64,000 nt of DNA from Actinomadura luzonensis (GCF_022664455.2 NZ_JAKRKC020000001.1:124001-188000); one strand, 5' to 3'. Positions 35,026 to 43,477 are shown, counted from the stretch's first letter. Program-made: numbers and translations. Notes: a model not told the origin generated them from the sequence alone.

Positions 35026-36318
35026 ATGATCGTGCTGGGGAGGCGGGGTGCGGGAGCGGGCATGGGGCTGGATATTCACGAGTACCTGAGCGTGCTCTCC
35101 GAGGTGTCCTCGGCCATGACCAGCAGTCTGGACGCCGACACGGCGCTGCGCAGGCTGTGCCGGATCCTCGTGCCGCGGATGGCCGACTGGTGCGCCGCCG
35201 ACCTGGTCGAGGGAGACTCCATCCGTCGGGTCAGCGTGGCGGCGAGCGGGGCGGGGCGGCGGCCCGCGTACCTGACCGACAAGGTGGGGCCGCTGCCGCG
35301 CGAGACGGAGGAGCTTCTCCGGCGGCTCCTCCGCGCCACGGACCCGCTGCTGATCCGCGCCACCCCCACCGCGCCGCAACAGGAGGCGCCGGAGCAGGAG
35401 GCGCCGCTGCGGCTGCCGGCCGGGGGCTCCGCGATCGTCGCCCCGCTGCGCGTGCGCGGCAACGCGCTCGGCGCGCTGACCCTCGCCCGCCTCGGCCCCG
35501 GCGCCCCTCTCACGGACGCGGACCTGCCGCTCGTGACGGACCTGGCCCACCGCGCCGCCCTCGCCGTGGACAACACCCGCCTGTACGGCATGCAGCACGA
35601 GATGGCCACGAGGCTCCAGCACGCCATGCTGCCGCGGCTGCCCGACCTCGGCCCGCTGCGGCTGGCCGCGGCCTACTTGCCCGCGCGGGAGTCGTCCCAG
35701 GTGGGAGGCGACTGGTACGACGCCTTCCGGCTCTCCGACGGCACCCCGGCCCTGGTGATCGGCGACGTCGAGGGGCACGACATCGCGGCCGCCACCCAGA
35801 TGGGCGAGGTCCGCAACATGCTGCGCGCCCTGGCCTTCGACGGACGCGAGGAGCCGAGCGCCACCGTGTCCCGGCTCGACCGGGCGCTCGCCGGGGTCGG
35901 CGGGCGGCTGCTCACCACCATGGTGCTGGCCCGCGTGGAGGGGCCCGCCGCCGGCCGCTGGCGGATGCGCTGGACCAACGCCGGCCATCCCGGGCCGCTG
36001 CTGATCACCCGTGACGGCGGCACCGGCTTCCTGGAGGAGGGCCGCTCGGCGCTGCTGGGCCTCGACCCCGCCCTGTCGCGGGCCGACGCCGTGACGGCGC
36101 TCCCGCCCGGCTCGACGGTCCTGTTCTACACCGACGGGCTGATCGAGCGCCGCACGGAGCCGCTGGAGCGCGGCATGACCCGGCTGCGCAGGCGGGCGGG
36201 CGCGCTCGCGGGGGCCGACGCCCAGACGTACTGCGACGAGCTGATCGCCCTCGCCGGCGCCGCCAACGAGGACGACCTCGCGCTGCTGGCACTCCAGCTT
36301 CCGGAGGAGCCGGGCTGA
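35026..36318 (+). CDS. GAF-SpoIIE serine phosphatase (PP2C type)
   Basis: 430 residues from ATG 35026; ATG 35062 (MGLDIHEYL) with GGGAGCGGG upstream is an equally possible start. A GAF domain (about 20-185) with [11 protein letters not shown] and VDNTRLYG is followed by the SpoIIE phosphatase. Its motifs are [33 protein letters not shown] and [17 protein letters not shown] replaces the usual GDVxGHG, but the metal Asp is kept. Probably it regulates a partner-switching sigma cascade; the partners are not here. Confidence 0.9.
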   Translation: MIVLGRRGAGAGMGLDIHEYLSVLSEVSSAMTSSLDADTALRRLCRILVPRMADWCAADLVEGDSIRRVSVAASGAGRRPAYLTDKVGPLPRETEELLRRLLRATDPLLIRATPTAPQQEAPEQEAPLRLPAGGSAIVAPLRVRGNALGALTLARLGPGAPLTDADLPLVTDLAHRAALAVDNTRLYGMQHEMATRLQHAMLPRLPDLGPLRLAAAYLPARESSQVGGDWYDAFRLSDGTPALVIGDVEGHDIAAATQMGEVRNMLRALAFDGREEPSATVSRLDRALAGVGGRLLTTMVLARVEGPAAGRWRMRWTNAGHPGPLLITRDGGTGFLEEGRSALLGLDPALSRADAVTALPPGSTVLFYTDGLIERRTEPLERGMTRLRRRAGALAGADAQTYCDELIALAGAANEDDLALLALQLPEEPG

Positions 36319-36350
36319 TCACGCCACCGGATGTGTTAGCCTGGTGAGCG

Positions 36351-36511
36351 TTGCAGTTATGGTACCCATAATGACTTTATGCGCGCCTGACGTAGTGTTC
36401 TACAGGCGCGCTTTTTGTTTTCCGGCATTTCCGGGTGGGCTCATCGCGGCGGCACGGGATTTCACGAGGTGTGATTTCTCAAGTTTTCGGCACTGTCAGA
36501 AGGAGATCGAC
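36351..36511 (+). promoter_or_regulatory. cspA promoter/leader with terminator-like hairpin
   Basis: The stem GCGCGCCTG (36381-36389) pairs with CAGGCGCGC (36403-36411) and is followed by TTTTTGTTTT, a textbook rho-independent terminator and unusual in this genome. It lies 63 bp after the phosphatase stop and 100 bp before cspA. It could end the phosphatase transcript, or act as a temperature-sensitive attenuator in the cspA leader, because promoter-like sequence (TTGCAG at 36351, TATGGTACCCATAATG) lies upstream of it. Confidence 0.65.
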
Positions 36512-36718
36512 ATGGCCACCGGTACCGTCAAGTGGTTCAATTCGGAAAAGGGCTTCGGCTTCATCGCGCAGGACGGCGGCGGCGCCGACGTCTTCGCGCA
36601 CTACTCCAACATCGTCTCGAACGGCGGCTACCGTGAGCTGACCGAGGGTCAGAAGGTCGCCTTCGACGTCGTGCAGGGCCAGAAGGGCCCGCAGGCGGAG
36701 AACATCGTCGCCGCCTGA
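36512..36718 (+). CDS. cspA: Cold-shock protein CspA
   Basis: 68 residues, [20 protein letters not shown], with RNP1 (KGFGFI) and RNP2 (DVFAHYSNI, in place of the usual VFVHFS). It is a single CSD beta-barrel that binds single-stranded RNA/DNA. ATG 36512 has AGAAGGAGATCGAC before it; an upstream in-frame start at 36344 would run through the hairpin leader and was rejected. Confidence 0.97.
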   Translation: MATGTVKWFNSEKGFGFIAQDGGGADVFAHYSNIVSNGGYRELTEGQKVAFDVVQGQKGPQAENIVAA

Positions 36719-36732
36719 CCTGGCACATCACG

Positions 36733-36771
36733 GGAGCCGGGTCCGGGCGGTCGCCCTGGGCCCGGTCTCCG
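36733..36771 (+). terminator. Imperfect hairpin after cspA
   Basis: GGAGCCGGGTCCGGGC pairs with GCCCTGGGCCCGGTCTCC with small bulges, about 15 bp after the cspA stop. It is a probable terminator without a T tract. Confidence 0.5.
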
Positions 36772-36834
36772 GCCAGGACCGGCAGATTCGCCCCCGGGCT
36801 CGATTTATCCGCCGGTCAGGCGCATACTTGCACA

Positions 36835-37065
36835 ATGAGACGCACTTCGCCGGCCGTCCGGCGACGCCCGCCGGGCAGCCCCTTCAGCACTCCGGATATT
36901 CCTCCCCCACCGGTCGAGCAGTATGCGACCGGCGACCGGGTGAGCCACGACAAATACGGCCTCGGGCGGGTTCTCGCGGTCGACCAGGATGACACCGTTC
37001 TCGTCGATTTCGGCGTCGAGACGTACCGCATCGCCTCGCCGTACGCGAAACTCGTGAAGCTGTGA
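36835..37065 (+). CDS. Small Tudor-like (UvrD/CarD-type beta-barrel) protein
   Basis: 76 residues. After a basic, Pro-rich N-terminus comes YATGDRVSHDKYGLGRVLAVDQDDTVLVDFG, ending SPYAKLVKL. This is the small SH3/Tudor-like barrel found at the C-terminus of UvrD/PcrA helicases and in CarD, which binds RNA polymerase. A gene of this type commonly follows cspA in actinomycetes. A -10-like CATACT (36823-36828) lies 6 nt before the ATG, so the transcript is probably leaderless. Confidence 0.85.
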   Translation: MRRTSPAVRRRPPGSPFSTPDIPPPPVEQYATGDRVSHDKYGLGRVLAVDQDDTVLVDFGVETYRIASPYAKLVKL

Positions 37066-37237
37066 CGAGCGCCGCTCCGCCTCCGGTGCTCGCCTGATCC
37101 CCCTTCAGCGAGCAGGATGGTCCAGCGGGACGACGGCTCCCGGCCGCGCGCGTCGTCGCGCGCCGCCGAGCAGCCCGTCCCCACCCGCGGGCCGGCCCCG
37201 ACGCCGGCCGGCTCTGCGACGATCCGGAGGCCCCATC

Positions 37238-37672
37238 ATCAGCGAGCCCAGCGCACCCACCGCACCCACAGCACGCCGTCGCGTCGTCGAGACCGCGACC
37301 TTCGGCAGGGGCGACCGGCCCCACCACGACGCGGCCCGATGGACGTGCCCCCACGGGCGGCACGTCGGCCAGGGCTGCGTGACGTGCTACCGCGCCGCGG
37401 TCAAGCCCGACCCGGCCCTGCCGCTGTGGGCGGCCGTGGTGTGGTTCACCTCGCCCCGGCCGATTCCGATCAAGGTGCTGCACGAGGTGCACCACCACGA
37501 CCGTCACTTCGCCCTCGACCAGCCCTCGACTCCCCTGGTGTTCCTGCTCACGGGGCAGGCGCGCGCGGCTCAGGGGGTGGAGGCCGTGGCGTGCCTGGTC
37601 GGCTTCCTCCTGCAGAGCCGGGGCACGGTCGACGACTTCACCGTGACGGAGGTCCGCGCCACCCGCTTCTGA
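37238..37672 (+). CDS. Conserved hypothetical protein, probable ATC start
   Basis: The coding frame is open from 37058 to 37672 but has no ATG, GTG or TTG before GTG 37379. GGAGG (37226-37230) lies 7 nt before an ATC at 37238 (ISEPSAPTAPT), and the GC-biased coding pattern begins at about 37283. This gives 144 residues with RRRVVETATFGRG, then a Cys/His cluster (WTCPHGRHVGQGCVTCY) that suggests zinc binding, and a hydrophobic-helical C-terminus. Starting at 37379 would cut through the cluster. So either ATC is the real start or a base is wrong. Function unknown. Confidence 0.6.
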   Translation: MSEPSAPTAPTARRRVVETATFGRGDRPHHDAARWTCPHGRHVGQGCVTCYRAAVKPDPALPLWAAVVWFTSPRPIPIKVLHEVHHHDRHFALDQPSTPLVFLLTGQARAAQGVEAVACLVGFLLQSRGTVDDFTVTEVRATRF

Positions 37673-37685
37673 CGCCCCCGCCGGG

Positions 37686-38612
37686 TCAGGGCACGAGCAC
37701 GACGCGGTCGCCGGTCTCGGCGGTCCACGCCCGCGCGACCTCGGCGAGGGGCACGGCGCGGGCCCGTACGTCGATCGCGCCCGCGGCCACCGCGGCGGCC
37801 AGCTCCGGCAGCTCGGCGATGAAGTCGCGCGCCGGGACCGAGCCGATGCCGCTGCCGACGATCCGCAGCCGGGCGGCGCGCAGCGCCATGGAGGGGACGG
37901 GCGCGGCCGGGCCGGCGACCGAGCCGATCTGGATCCAGGTGAGCGGCCGGCCGCGGTCGGCGCGGGCGGTGAGCATCGGGATCATGGCGCCGGCGGCGGG
38001 CTCGCCCCACACGTAGTCGATGACCACGTCGACGTCGGCCGCCTGCTCGGCCTCGTCGAAGGTGATCGTCTCGTCGGCGCCGAGCGCGGTCAGCTCCTTC
38101 AGCCGGGTGGTGTCGCGGCCGGCGGCGATGACCTGGGCGGCGCCGAACAGCTTGGCGATCTGGACCGCCATGCGGCCGGCGTTCCCGGTGGCGCCGAGGA
38201 CGAGGACGCGCTGCCCGGCCTGGAAGGCGATCCGGCGGCGCAGCGCGACCCAGGACGACATGGCCGGGTTCATCGCGGCGGCGATCCGTACGGGGTCGAT
38301 GCCGTCGGGCAGGATCACGCTGCGGCGCGGGTCGATGAGGGTGCGCTCGGCGAACGTCCCGAGGGGCGTGTCGTCCATGACCACGTAGCGGAGGTTGCCC
38401 TCCTGGTCGCGGACCACGCCGTCCATGCCGGGGACCAGCGGGTAGACGCCGCCGCTGGAGTAGTGGCCCCCGGTCGCCCGGCCCCTGGTCAGGTGGTGCA
38501 GTCCGGCCGCGAGGACCTCGACGACCTGCTCGCCGGGGTGGCCCGCGGCGGGGTCGGGGTGGTCGCGATAGACCGGCGGGGCGTCGGGCGCGGTGATGAC
38601 GGCGGCGTGCAT
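37686..38612 (-). CDS. Quinone-oxidoreductase-like MDR family protein
   Basis: 308 residues from ATG 38612 (MHAAVITAPDAPPVYRDH), after CAGGAGG. GroES-like N-terminal domain, then Rossmann motif VLVLGATGNAGRMAVQIAKLFGA and the C-terminal DRVVLV strand. No zinc-ligand Cys cluster is seen, so it is the zinc-free quinone reductase type using NADPH. It is divergent from a MarR gene and flanked by its operators. A redox or electrophile signal is likely. Confidence 0.88.
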   Translation of the reverse strand: MHAAVITAPDAPPVYRDHPDPAAGHPGEQVVEVLAAGLHHLTRGRATGGHYSSGGVYPLVPGMDGVVRDQEGNLRYVVMDDTPLGTFAERTLIDPRRSVILPDGIDPVRIAAAMNPAMSSWVALRRRIAFQAGQRVLVLGATGNAGRMAVQIAKLFGAAQVIAAGRDTTRLKELTALGADETITFDEAEQAADVDVVIDYVWGEPAAGAMIPMLTARADRGRPLTWIQIGSVAGPAAPVPSMALRAARLRIVGSGIGSVPARDFIAELPELAAAVAAGAIDVRARAVPLAEVARAWTAETGDRVVLVP

Positions 38613-38629
38613 GGTGGCCTCCTGGAGAA

Positions 38630-38719
38630 GGTTTGTTTTACCAACTATCTCCATGATGGTTGGGAATACAAACCATGTCAACAGGTTGGTTGGTATTACC
38701 AACCAGATCCGGCTACGCT
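38630..38719 (+). promoter_or_regulatory. Three MarR operators and leaderless MarR promoter
   Basis: The 17-mer GGTTGGTATTACCAACC at 38688-38704 is a near-perfect palindrome. Weaker copies lie at 38630-38646 (GGTTTGTTTTACCAACT) and 38658-38674 (GGTTGGGAATACAAACC), so centres are 28-30 bp apart. TACGCT (38714-38719) is a -10 box ending 6 nt before the MarR ATG, with TTGGTA (38690-38695) as -35 inside the best operator. This fits autorepression plus control of the divergent oxidoreductase. Confidence 0.8.
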
Positions 38720-38725
38720 GACGGC

Positions 38726-39136
38726 ATGACCGCCGACGACGCCATGGACGCCCTCGTCAGGACCACCTTCGAGGTGGCGGGCGTGCTGACCCGCGTCGCC
38801 GGCGAGCACGACCTGTCGCTCACCCAGCTACGCGTGCTCGGCATCCTCCGCGACCGCCGCGCCCGCGTCACCGAGCTGGCCGCCTACCTCGGCCTGGACA
38901 AGTCCACGCTGTCCGGCCTCATCGACCGGGGCCAGCGCCGAGGGCTGCTGGCGCGCGGCAAGAACCCCGGCGACGGCCGGGTCGTCGAGGTGTACATGAC
39001 CGAGGAAGGGCACGAACTGGCCGAACGCGTGCGGGAGGAGATCCGCCGCGCCCTGGCCCCCAGGACCGGCCGCCTCGACCCCGGCCAGCTCGACCACCTC
39101 GCCGAGCTGCTCGAACTCGTCCTGCCCCGCCCGTAG
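38726..39136 (+). CDS. MarR family regulator
   Basis: 136 residues from ATG 38726 (MTADDAMDALVRTTFEVAG). The winged helix has RARVTELAAYLGLDKSTLSGLIDR followed by the wing KNPGDGRVVEVYMTEEG. It is the likely repressor of itself and the divergent oxidoreductase, acting at the three GGTTGGTAWTACCAACC sites. No reactive Cys is present, so the signal is probably a phenolic or other ligand. Confidence 0.92.
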   Translation: MTADDAMDALVRTTFEVAGVLTRVAGEHDLSLTQLRVLGILRDRRARVTELAAYLGLDKSTLSGLIDRGQRRGLLARGKNPGDGRVVEVYMTEEGHELAERVREEIRRALAPRTGRLDPGQLDHLAELLELVLPRP

Positions 39137-39140
39137 CGGC

Positions 39141-39800
39141 TCAGGTCACCAGGCCCCTGCGGTAGGCGTACACGACGGCCTGCACGCGGTCGCGCAGGCC
39201 GAGCTTGGTCAGGATGCGCGACACGTACGTCTTCACGGTCTCCTGGCTGATCACCAGGGTGGCCGCGATCTCGCTGTTGGACAGTCCGTCGGCGATCAGG
39301 CGCAGCACCTCCAGCTCGCGCGGGGTCAGCGCCGGGTCGTCCGGCGTGCCCTCGGCGGGGCGGATGCGGGAGGCGTACCTGCCGACGAGCTGCCGCGTCA
39401 CCTCGGGCGCCAGCAGCGCCGCGCCCGCCGCGACGGTACGGATGCCGTGCAGGAGCTGCGCCGGCGGGGCGTCCTTGAGCAGGAACCCGCTCGCGCCGGC
39501 GCGCAGCGCCTCGTAGACGTACTCGTCCAGGTTGAACGTCGTCACCACGAGCACCTTGACCGGCTGCTCCACCCCGGCGCCGGCCAGCAGGCGGGTCGCC
39601 TCGATGCCGTCGAGCACCGGCATCCGCACGTCCATCACCACGATGTCGGGGCGCAGTCTGCGGGCGAGCTCCACCGCGGCCCGCCCGTCACCGCACTCGC
39701 CCACCACCTCCAGGTCGGGCTGCGCGTCGATGATCGTGGCGAACCCGGTGCGGATCAGCGCCTGGTCGTCGCAGACCAGCACCCGGACCGGCGCCGTCAC
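39141..39800 (-). CDS. NarL/FixJ-type response regulator
   Basis: 219 residues, start GTG 39800 in a GTGA overlap with the kinase gene. The receiver domain has the acidic pocket CDDQ, phospho-acceptor D57 (VVMDVRMP) and K in FLLKDAPP. The LuxR-type helix-turn-helix is LTPRELEVLRLIADGLSNSEIA then VKTYVSRILTKL. It pairs with the upstream histidine kinase. The targets are unknown but may include the CPBP gene at the head of the same operon. Confidence 0.95.
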   Translation of the reverse strand: MTAPVRVLVCDDQALIRTGFATIIDAQPDLEVVGECGDGRAAVELARRLRPDIVVMDVRMPVLDGIEATRLLAGAGVEQPVKVLVVTTFNLDEYVYEALRAGASGFLLKDAPPAQLLHGIRTVAAGAALLAPEVTRQLVGRYASRIRPAEGTPDDPALTPRELEVLRLIADGLSNSEIAATLVISQETVKTYVSRILTKLGLRDRVQAVVYAYRRGLVT

Positions 39801-40954
39801 GACGGGCTCCCCGCGGGGACGCGGGCCCGCACCAGGAAACCGCCGCCCGCCTGCCGCCCGGCGCTGAACTCGCCGCCCAGGGCGTCCACCCGCTCGCGCA
39901 GCCCGGCCAGGCCGCGCCCGCTGCCGCCGGGAGAGCCGGCCGCCCGCGAGCCGGAACCGTCGGTGCTCACCGTTACGCTGATCTCCTTGTCCCCGTAGCG
40001 CACCCGCACCACGGTACGGCTGCCGTAGGCGTACTTGAGCGCGTTCGTCAGGGCCTCCTGCACGACGCGATAGGTCACCAGCTCGGCGCTGCCCGCCGAC
40101 TCCGCCGGGCTGCCCTCCTCCTCCAGCTCCACCGGCTGCCCCGCCTGGCGGGTCTGCTCCACCAGCGTGCGCAGCTCGCCCGAGGCGGGCAGGGCGACGT
40201 CGGTGTCGTGCTCGGCCTTGAGCAGGTCGAGCATGTGCCGCAGGTCGCCGATGGCCCGCCGGCCGGTGTCGGTGACGGCGCTCAGCGTCGCGTCGAGCCG
40301 GTCGGGGACGGCGGTCAGGTAGCGGGCCGCCTCGGCCTGCACCACCATCGCCGTCACGTGGTGCGTCACGACGTCGTGCAGCTCGCGGGCGATCCTGGTG
40401 CGCTCGGCGGCGCGGGTGGCCGCGGCGACGTGGCGGCGGCGCTCGGCCTCGGCCGCGCGGGTGGAGCGCAGCCACGTCCCGATGCCCCACGCGAGGGCCA
40501 GCGCCAGGTAGAACACCACATAGCCCTCCACCCTCTCGGTCGCGTCGAGCCGGGCGAGCGCGATCGCCAGCGGCACGTACGCCAGGGACAGCAGGACCGC
40601 CGTGACCCGGCGCCAACGCTCCAGGTGGGCGCCCGTGCTGATGAGCGCGACGGCCATCGCGTTGCCCCCGAACGCGTGGTACGCGCGGAGCTGGTCCAGG
40701 ACGAAACCGAGCGACACCAGCGCCACGCACACGGCCGGCCACCGCCGGCGCACCGCGAGCGGCAGGCACTCCAGGGCGATCACCACGTACGTCAGGTCGT
40801 CGAAGGGGCGGATCGGCAGGTCGCCGACCTGCGTCCCCTTGCCGTGGAGCGCCGGCAGGAAGGACGCGAGGGCCATCAGCAGCGCGAACGGTAAGTCCCT
40901 GACCACGACGTCGCACCGCCGCCACAGGTCCGTGGCGCGCCGGAGATCGATCAC
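39797..40954 (-). CDS. Sensor histidine kinase (HisKA_3)
   Basis: 385 residues, start GTG 40954 in a GTGA overlap with the CPBP protease gene. There are five to six N-terminal hydrophobic segments (about 22-165), then the HisKA_3 motif RTRIARELHDVVTHHVTAMV (phospho-His H193). The HATPase domain follows, with EALTNALKYA and GRGLAGLRERV. It has no large extracellular domain, so it probably senses the membrane state or an in-membrane ligand. It is co-translated with the response regulator. Confidence 0.95.
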   Translation of the reverse strand: MIDLRRATDLWRRCDVVVRDLPFALLMALASFLPALHGKGTQVGDLPIRPFDDLTYVVIALECLPLAVRRRWPAVCVALVSLGFVLDQLRAYHAFGGNAMAVALISTGAHLERWRRVTAVLLSLAYVPLAIALARLDATERVEGYVVFYLALALAWGIGTWLRSTRAAEAERRRHVAAATRAAERTRIARELHDVVTHHVTAMVVQAEAARYLTAVPDRLDATLSAVTDTGRRAIGDLRHMLDLLKAEHDTDVALPASGELRTLVEQTRQAGQPVELEEEGSPAESAGSAELVTYRVVQEALTNALKYAYGSRTVVRVRYGDKEISVTVSTDGSGSRAAGSPGGSGRGLAGLRERVDALGGEFSAGRQAGGGFLVRARVPAGSPS

Positions 40955-41772
40955 GGGGCGAGCGTAGCGGTCGCGCGGCGGCGCAGCGGGACCATGGTGC
41001 CGCGCCGGCGGGCCAGCCACAGGAACGCGGCCATCAGCAGCAGCCCGAACACCACCGCGTACGGGCTCGCCTCCGGCCCGAACGCGCCGCCCGTCAGCAG
41101 GCCGGGGCCCGACGTCACGCCGTGCAGCAGCCCCTGCGGCACGCCGTTGCCCGAGACCTCGGCGCCGAAGACGCCGGCCGCCGCGAAGTTCCAGCCGAAG
41201 TGCACCCCGATGGGCACCCACAGGGTACGGGTGGCGGCATAGGCGGCGGCGAGCATGCCGCCCGCCTCGATCGCGATCGCGATCGCGCCCCACAGGTCGG
41301 CGTGCGGGTTGAACAGGTGCGACAGGCCGAACAGCAGGCCGGTCAGCGTCAGCGCCGGCCACGTGCCCACGCGCTCCTCGACGATCCTGAACAGGATGCC
41401 GCGGAACAGCAGCTCCTCCGTCACCGCGGCGGCGGCCATGAAGCCGAGCAACCCGGCCGCGCCCGCCGGCGAGCCCCAGCCGTCGACGCGGTAGCCGCCC
41501 ACGAAGGCGAGGTTCACGATCACGGCCGCGAACAGGGCGGCGCCGATCAGCACCCCCCGCGCGACGGCGCGGCCGGCGCCGCGCGACGCCACCTCCGCCG
41601 GTTCGCGGCGCTCGGACCAGCGCACCACGCGGGCGTACACGAGGAGGGCGAGCGCGGCCGTCGCGACGCCGAGGAGCAAGGTGAGGAACCAGCTCCCCTG
41701 GACCGCGCCCACCAGCGCGCTGCCGGCGAAGGCGACCGCTCCGACGGGCACGAGCTGCTTCAACAACCGCAT
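40951..41772 (-). CDS. CPBP-family intramembrane metalloprotease
   Basis: 273 residues with about seven hydrophobic segments. The CPBP motifs are AAAVTEELLFRGILFR (EExxxR), then GLSHLFNPH (Hxxx) and a late VHFGWNF. The family includes Rce1-like proteases and anti-sigma or bacteriocin-immunity proteins. It heads an operon with the two-component system, joined by a 4-bp overlap, so regulated intramembrane cleavage in sensing is plausible but not shown. Confidence 0.9.
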   Translation of the reverse strand: MRLLKQLVPVGAVAFAGSALVGAVQGSWFLTLLLGVATAALALLVYARVVRWSERREPAEVASRGAGRAVARGVLIGAALFAAVIVNLAFVGGYRVDGWGSPAGAAGLLGFMAAAAVTEELLFRGILFRIVEERVGTWPALTLTGLLFGLSHLFNPHADLWGAIAIAIEAGGMLAAAYAATRTLWVPIGVHFGWNFAAAGVFGAEVSGNGVPQGLLHGVTSGPGLLTGGAFGPEASPYAVVFGLLLMAAFLWLARRRGTMVPLRRRATATLAP

Positions 41773-42070
41773 GACGACTCCCTCACCTGGGGGCTGAGTC
41801 CCGGCACCGGCGCCGGTCTCGCGGCGGACGCCGCTACAGCCGGAAACGCTAGAGATCCGGCGGCCGGTAATCGTCCCCGTGCGGTGGACATTCGGGGGTA
41901 GCTCGCTCGGGGGACAGCGGGCCGGGGCATCCTCGTCCGCGGCGCTTGTCCCCCGCGCGAGCTACCGGCGAATGTCCACCCTGTGGTGACGATCCAGACC
42001 TGTCGTGATCCGTAGCGTTACGACCCGGCCACGGACCCTCCGTCCGCTTCCCCCACCACTGGAGGACCTC
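41773..42070. other. Divergent intergenic region with a 34-bp inverted repeat
   Basis: The 298 bp between the CPBP operon and the lipoprotein gene hold a large inverted repeat. The left arm 41883-41916 (GGTGGACATTCGGGGGTAGC...) and the right arm 41947-41980 pair at 31 of 34 positions across a 30-bp centre. No open frame is present. It may be a pair of divergent operators, a structured RNA or a small mobile remnant; no target-site duplication flanks it. Confidence 0.75.
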
Positions 42071-42979
42071 ATGCTCCGCAAGACCAGGACATCCCTCGCG
42101 GCCGCGCTGTGCTGCACCGCGCTCGGCGCGGCGCTCGCCGGCTGCGGCGGCGGCGACGACCTGGAGCACTGGGACCCGCTCGCCCCCGCCACACGCACCA
42201 CGACCGCCGCCGCCCCGCTCCAGGGCACCGAGAAGATCCAGGTCGGGGGCCGGTCGGTGAACGTCTCGTGCTCCGGCGAGCCGGAGCAGGGCCGGCCGGT
42301 CGTCGTGCTGCTGCACGGGGCGGGCGACGGGCTCGACAAGCTGGCCGCGCTGCAGAGGACGCTCAGCGGGAAGAACCGGGTCTGCTCCTACGACCGGCTC
42401 GGCTCGGGCGCCAGCGACCAGCCGCCGGGCCCGCAGGACCTCGCCGGCGTCGGCAAGACCCTGACCGGGGTGCTGGACCGGGTCGCCGGTGACGCCCCCG
42501 TCGTGCTGGCCGGCCACTCGCTCGGCGGGCTCATCGCCGCCCGGTACGCCCCCGACCACCAGGACCGGGTCAAGGGCCTGGTCCTGATGGACGCCACCCC
42601 GCCCACCATGTCGGCCGACATCGCGAAGGCGATCCCCGCGTCCGCCAAGGGCCCGGCGGCCGACCTGCGCGCGCAGAACCTCGCGGTCTTCCAGGGCCAG
42701 AACCCGGAACGGCTCGTCATAGCCGACGGCGAGGTGCGCTCCGCCGGGCGGATCCCGGTGGAGGTGATCCAGCACGGCAAGCCGTACCTCGCGGCCGTCC
42801 CGACGTACGGGCCGCGCCTGGAGAAGGCGTGGGCCGCCGGGCAGCGCGCGTGGCTCGCGCTGTCCAGCCGCAGCAAGCTGAGCACGGCCAAGGACAGCGG
42901 CCACTACATCTACACCGACCAGCCCGAGGTCGCGGTCGCGGCCGTCGAACGCGTCTCCGCCCAGGCCACCGGCGCCTGA
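42071..42979 (+). CDS. Alpha/beta hydrolase lipoprotein
   Basis: 302 residues from ATG 42071, directly after GGAGGACCTC. The lipoprotein signal peptide ends in the lipobox ALAGC (C23), so it is anchored to the outer face of the membrane. The mature part has an alpha/beta hydrolase fold: LLHGAGDG oxyanion loop, nucleophile in GHSLGG, and the late His in KDSGHYIYTD. Serine esterase or lipase-like; substrate unknown. Confidence 0.9.
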   Translation: MLRKTRTSLAAALCCTALGAALAGCGGGDDLEHWDPLAPATRTTTAAAPLQGTEKIQVGGRSVNVSCSGEPEQGRPVVVLLHGAGDGLDKLAALQRTLSGKNRVCSYDRLGSGASDQPPGPQDLAGVGKTLTGVLDRVAGDAPVVLAGHSLGGLIAARYAPDHQDRVKGLVLMDATPPTMSADIAKAIPASAKGPAADLRAQNLAVFQGQNPERLVIADGEVRSAGRIPVEVIQHGKPYLAAVPTYGPRLEKAWAAGQRAWLALSSRSKLSTAKDSGHYIYTDQPEVAVAAVERVSAQATGA

Positions 42980-43060
42980 CGGCCCCGCCCCGGCCCCCTC
43001 TCCAGGCCAAGGCTGAGACCGAAGCCGAGGCCGAGGCGCTCGGCCGGACGCGCCCGCGCG

Positions 43061-43477
43061 TTACGTCAGCGTCTCCGGTGGGAGGGCGTCCTCGCGGCCC
43101 TCCAGCTTGGTCGTCAGCCAGTAGGCGGCGCCGCAGAAGGCGAACGCCCCCACCACGCCCGCCATCGCGAACAGGCCCGACCGGCCGTCGAAGCCGCTGC
43201 CGGCCGGCCCGCCGACCTGGCTGCCGGGCGGCTCGGCCGTGGCGCAGTCTTCCAGGCGGCCCGAGAGGCCGTCCTGCACCCAGCAGGTGTCGTCGTCGCC
43301 GGCGCGCAGGAAGAAGGCGTCGCCGCCGCGGTCGTCAGGGGCGGCCGCAGCCCGCGCGTACGCCACCGGCAGCTGCCGGGCCGGTGCGCCGGCGCTGGGC
43401 GAGAAAGTCGTGCTCACCACGAAGGCCAGGGCGACCAGGCCCCCGACCGGTGGCCGCCATCGCAACACCACTCCCAA
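43061..43477 (-). CDS. Hypothetical secreted or membrane-tethered protein
   Basis: 138 residues. The start is TTG 43477, with GAGGAGG 5 nt upstream. A signal-like N-terminus (about 8-30) is followed by a soluble part with CWVQDGLSGRLEDCA and a C-terminal hydrophobic segment (about 103-122), ending in charged residues. I do not recognise it. It is convergent with the lipoprotein hydrolase and follows no obvious operon partner. Confidence 0.7.
   Translation of the reverse strand: MGVVLRWRPPVGGLVALAFVVSTTFSPSAGAPARQLPVAYARAAAAPDDRGGDAFFLRAGDDDTCWVQDGLSGRLEDCATAEPPGSQVGGPAGSGFDGRSGLFAMAGVVGAFAFCGAAYWLTTKLEGREDALPPETLT

Noticed and set aside
36344..36511. Upstream in-frame extension of cspA
   Set aside because: It runs through the hairpin and T tract; cold-shock proteins start MATGTVKWF, and AGAAGGAG precedes ATG 36512.
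39141..40925. 594-codon frame as a kinase-regulator fusion
   Set aside because: The part above 39800 is out of frame with the true kinase gene; the two are separate genes with a GTGA overlap.
41883..41980. The 34-bp inverted repeat as a transcription terminator or insertion sequence
   Set aside because: It lies upstream of both flanking genes, which diverge, and there is no transposase or target duplication.
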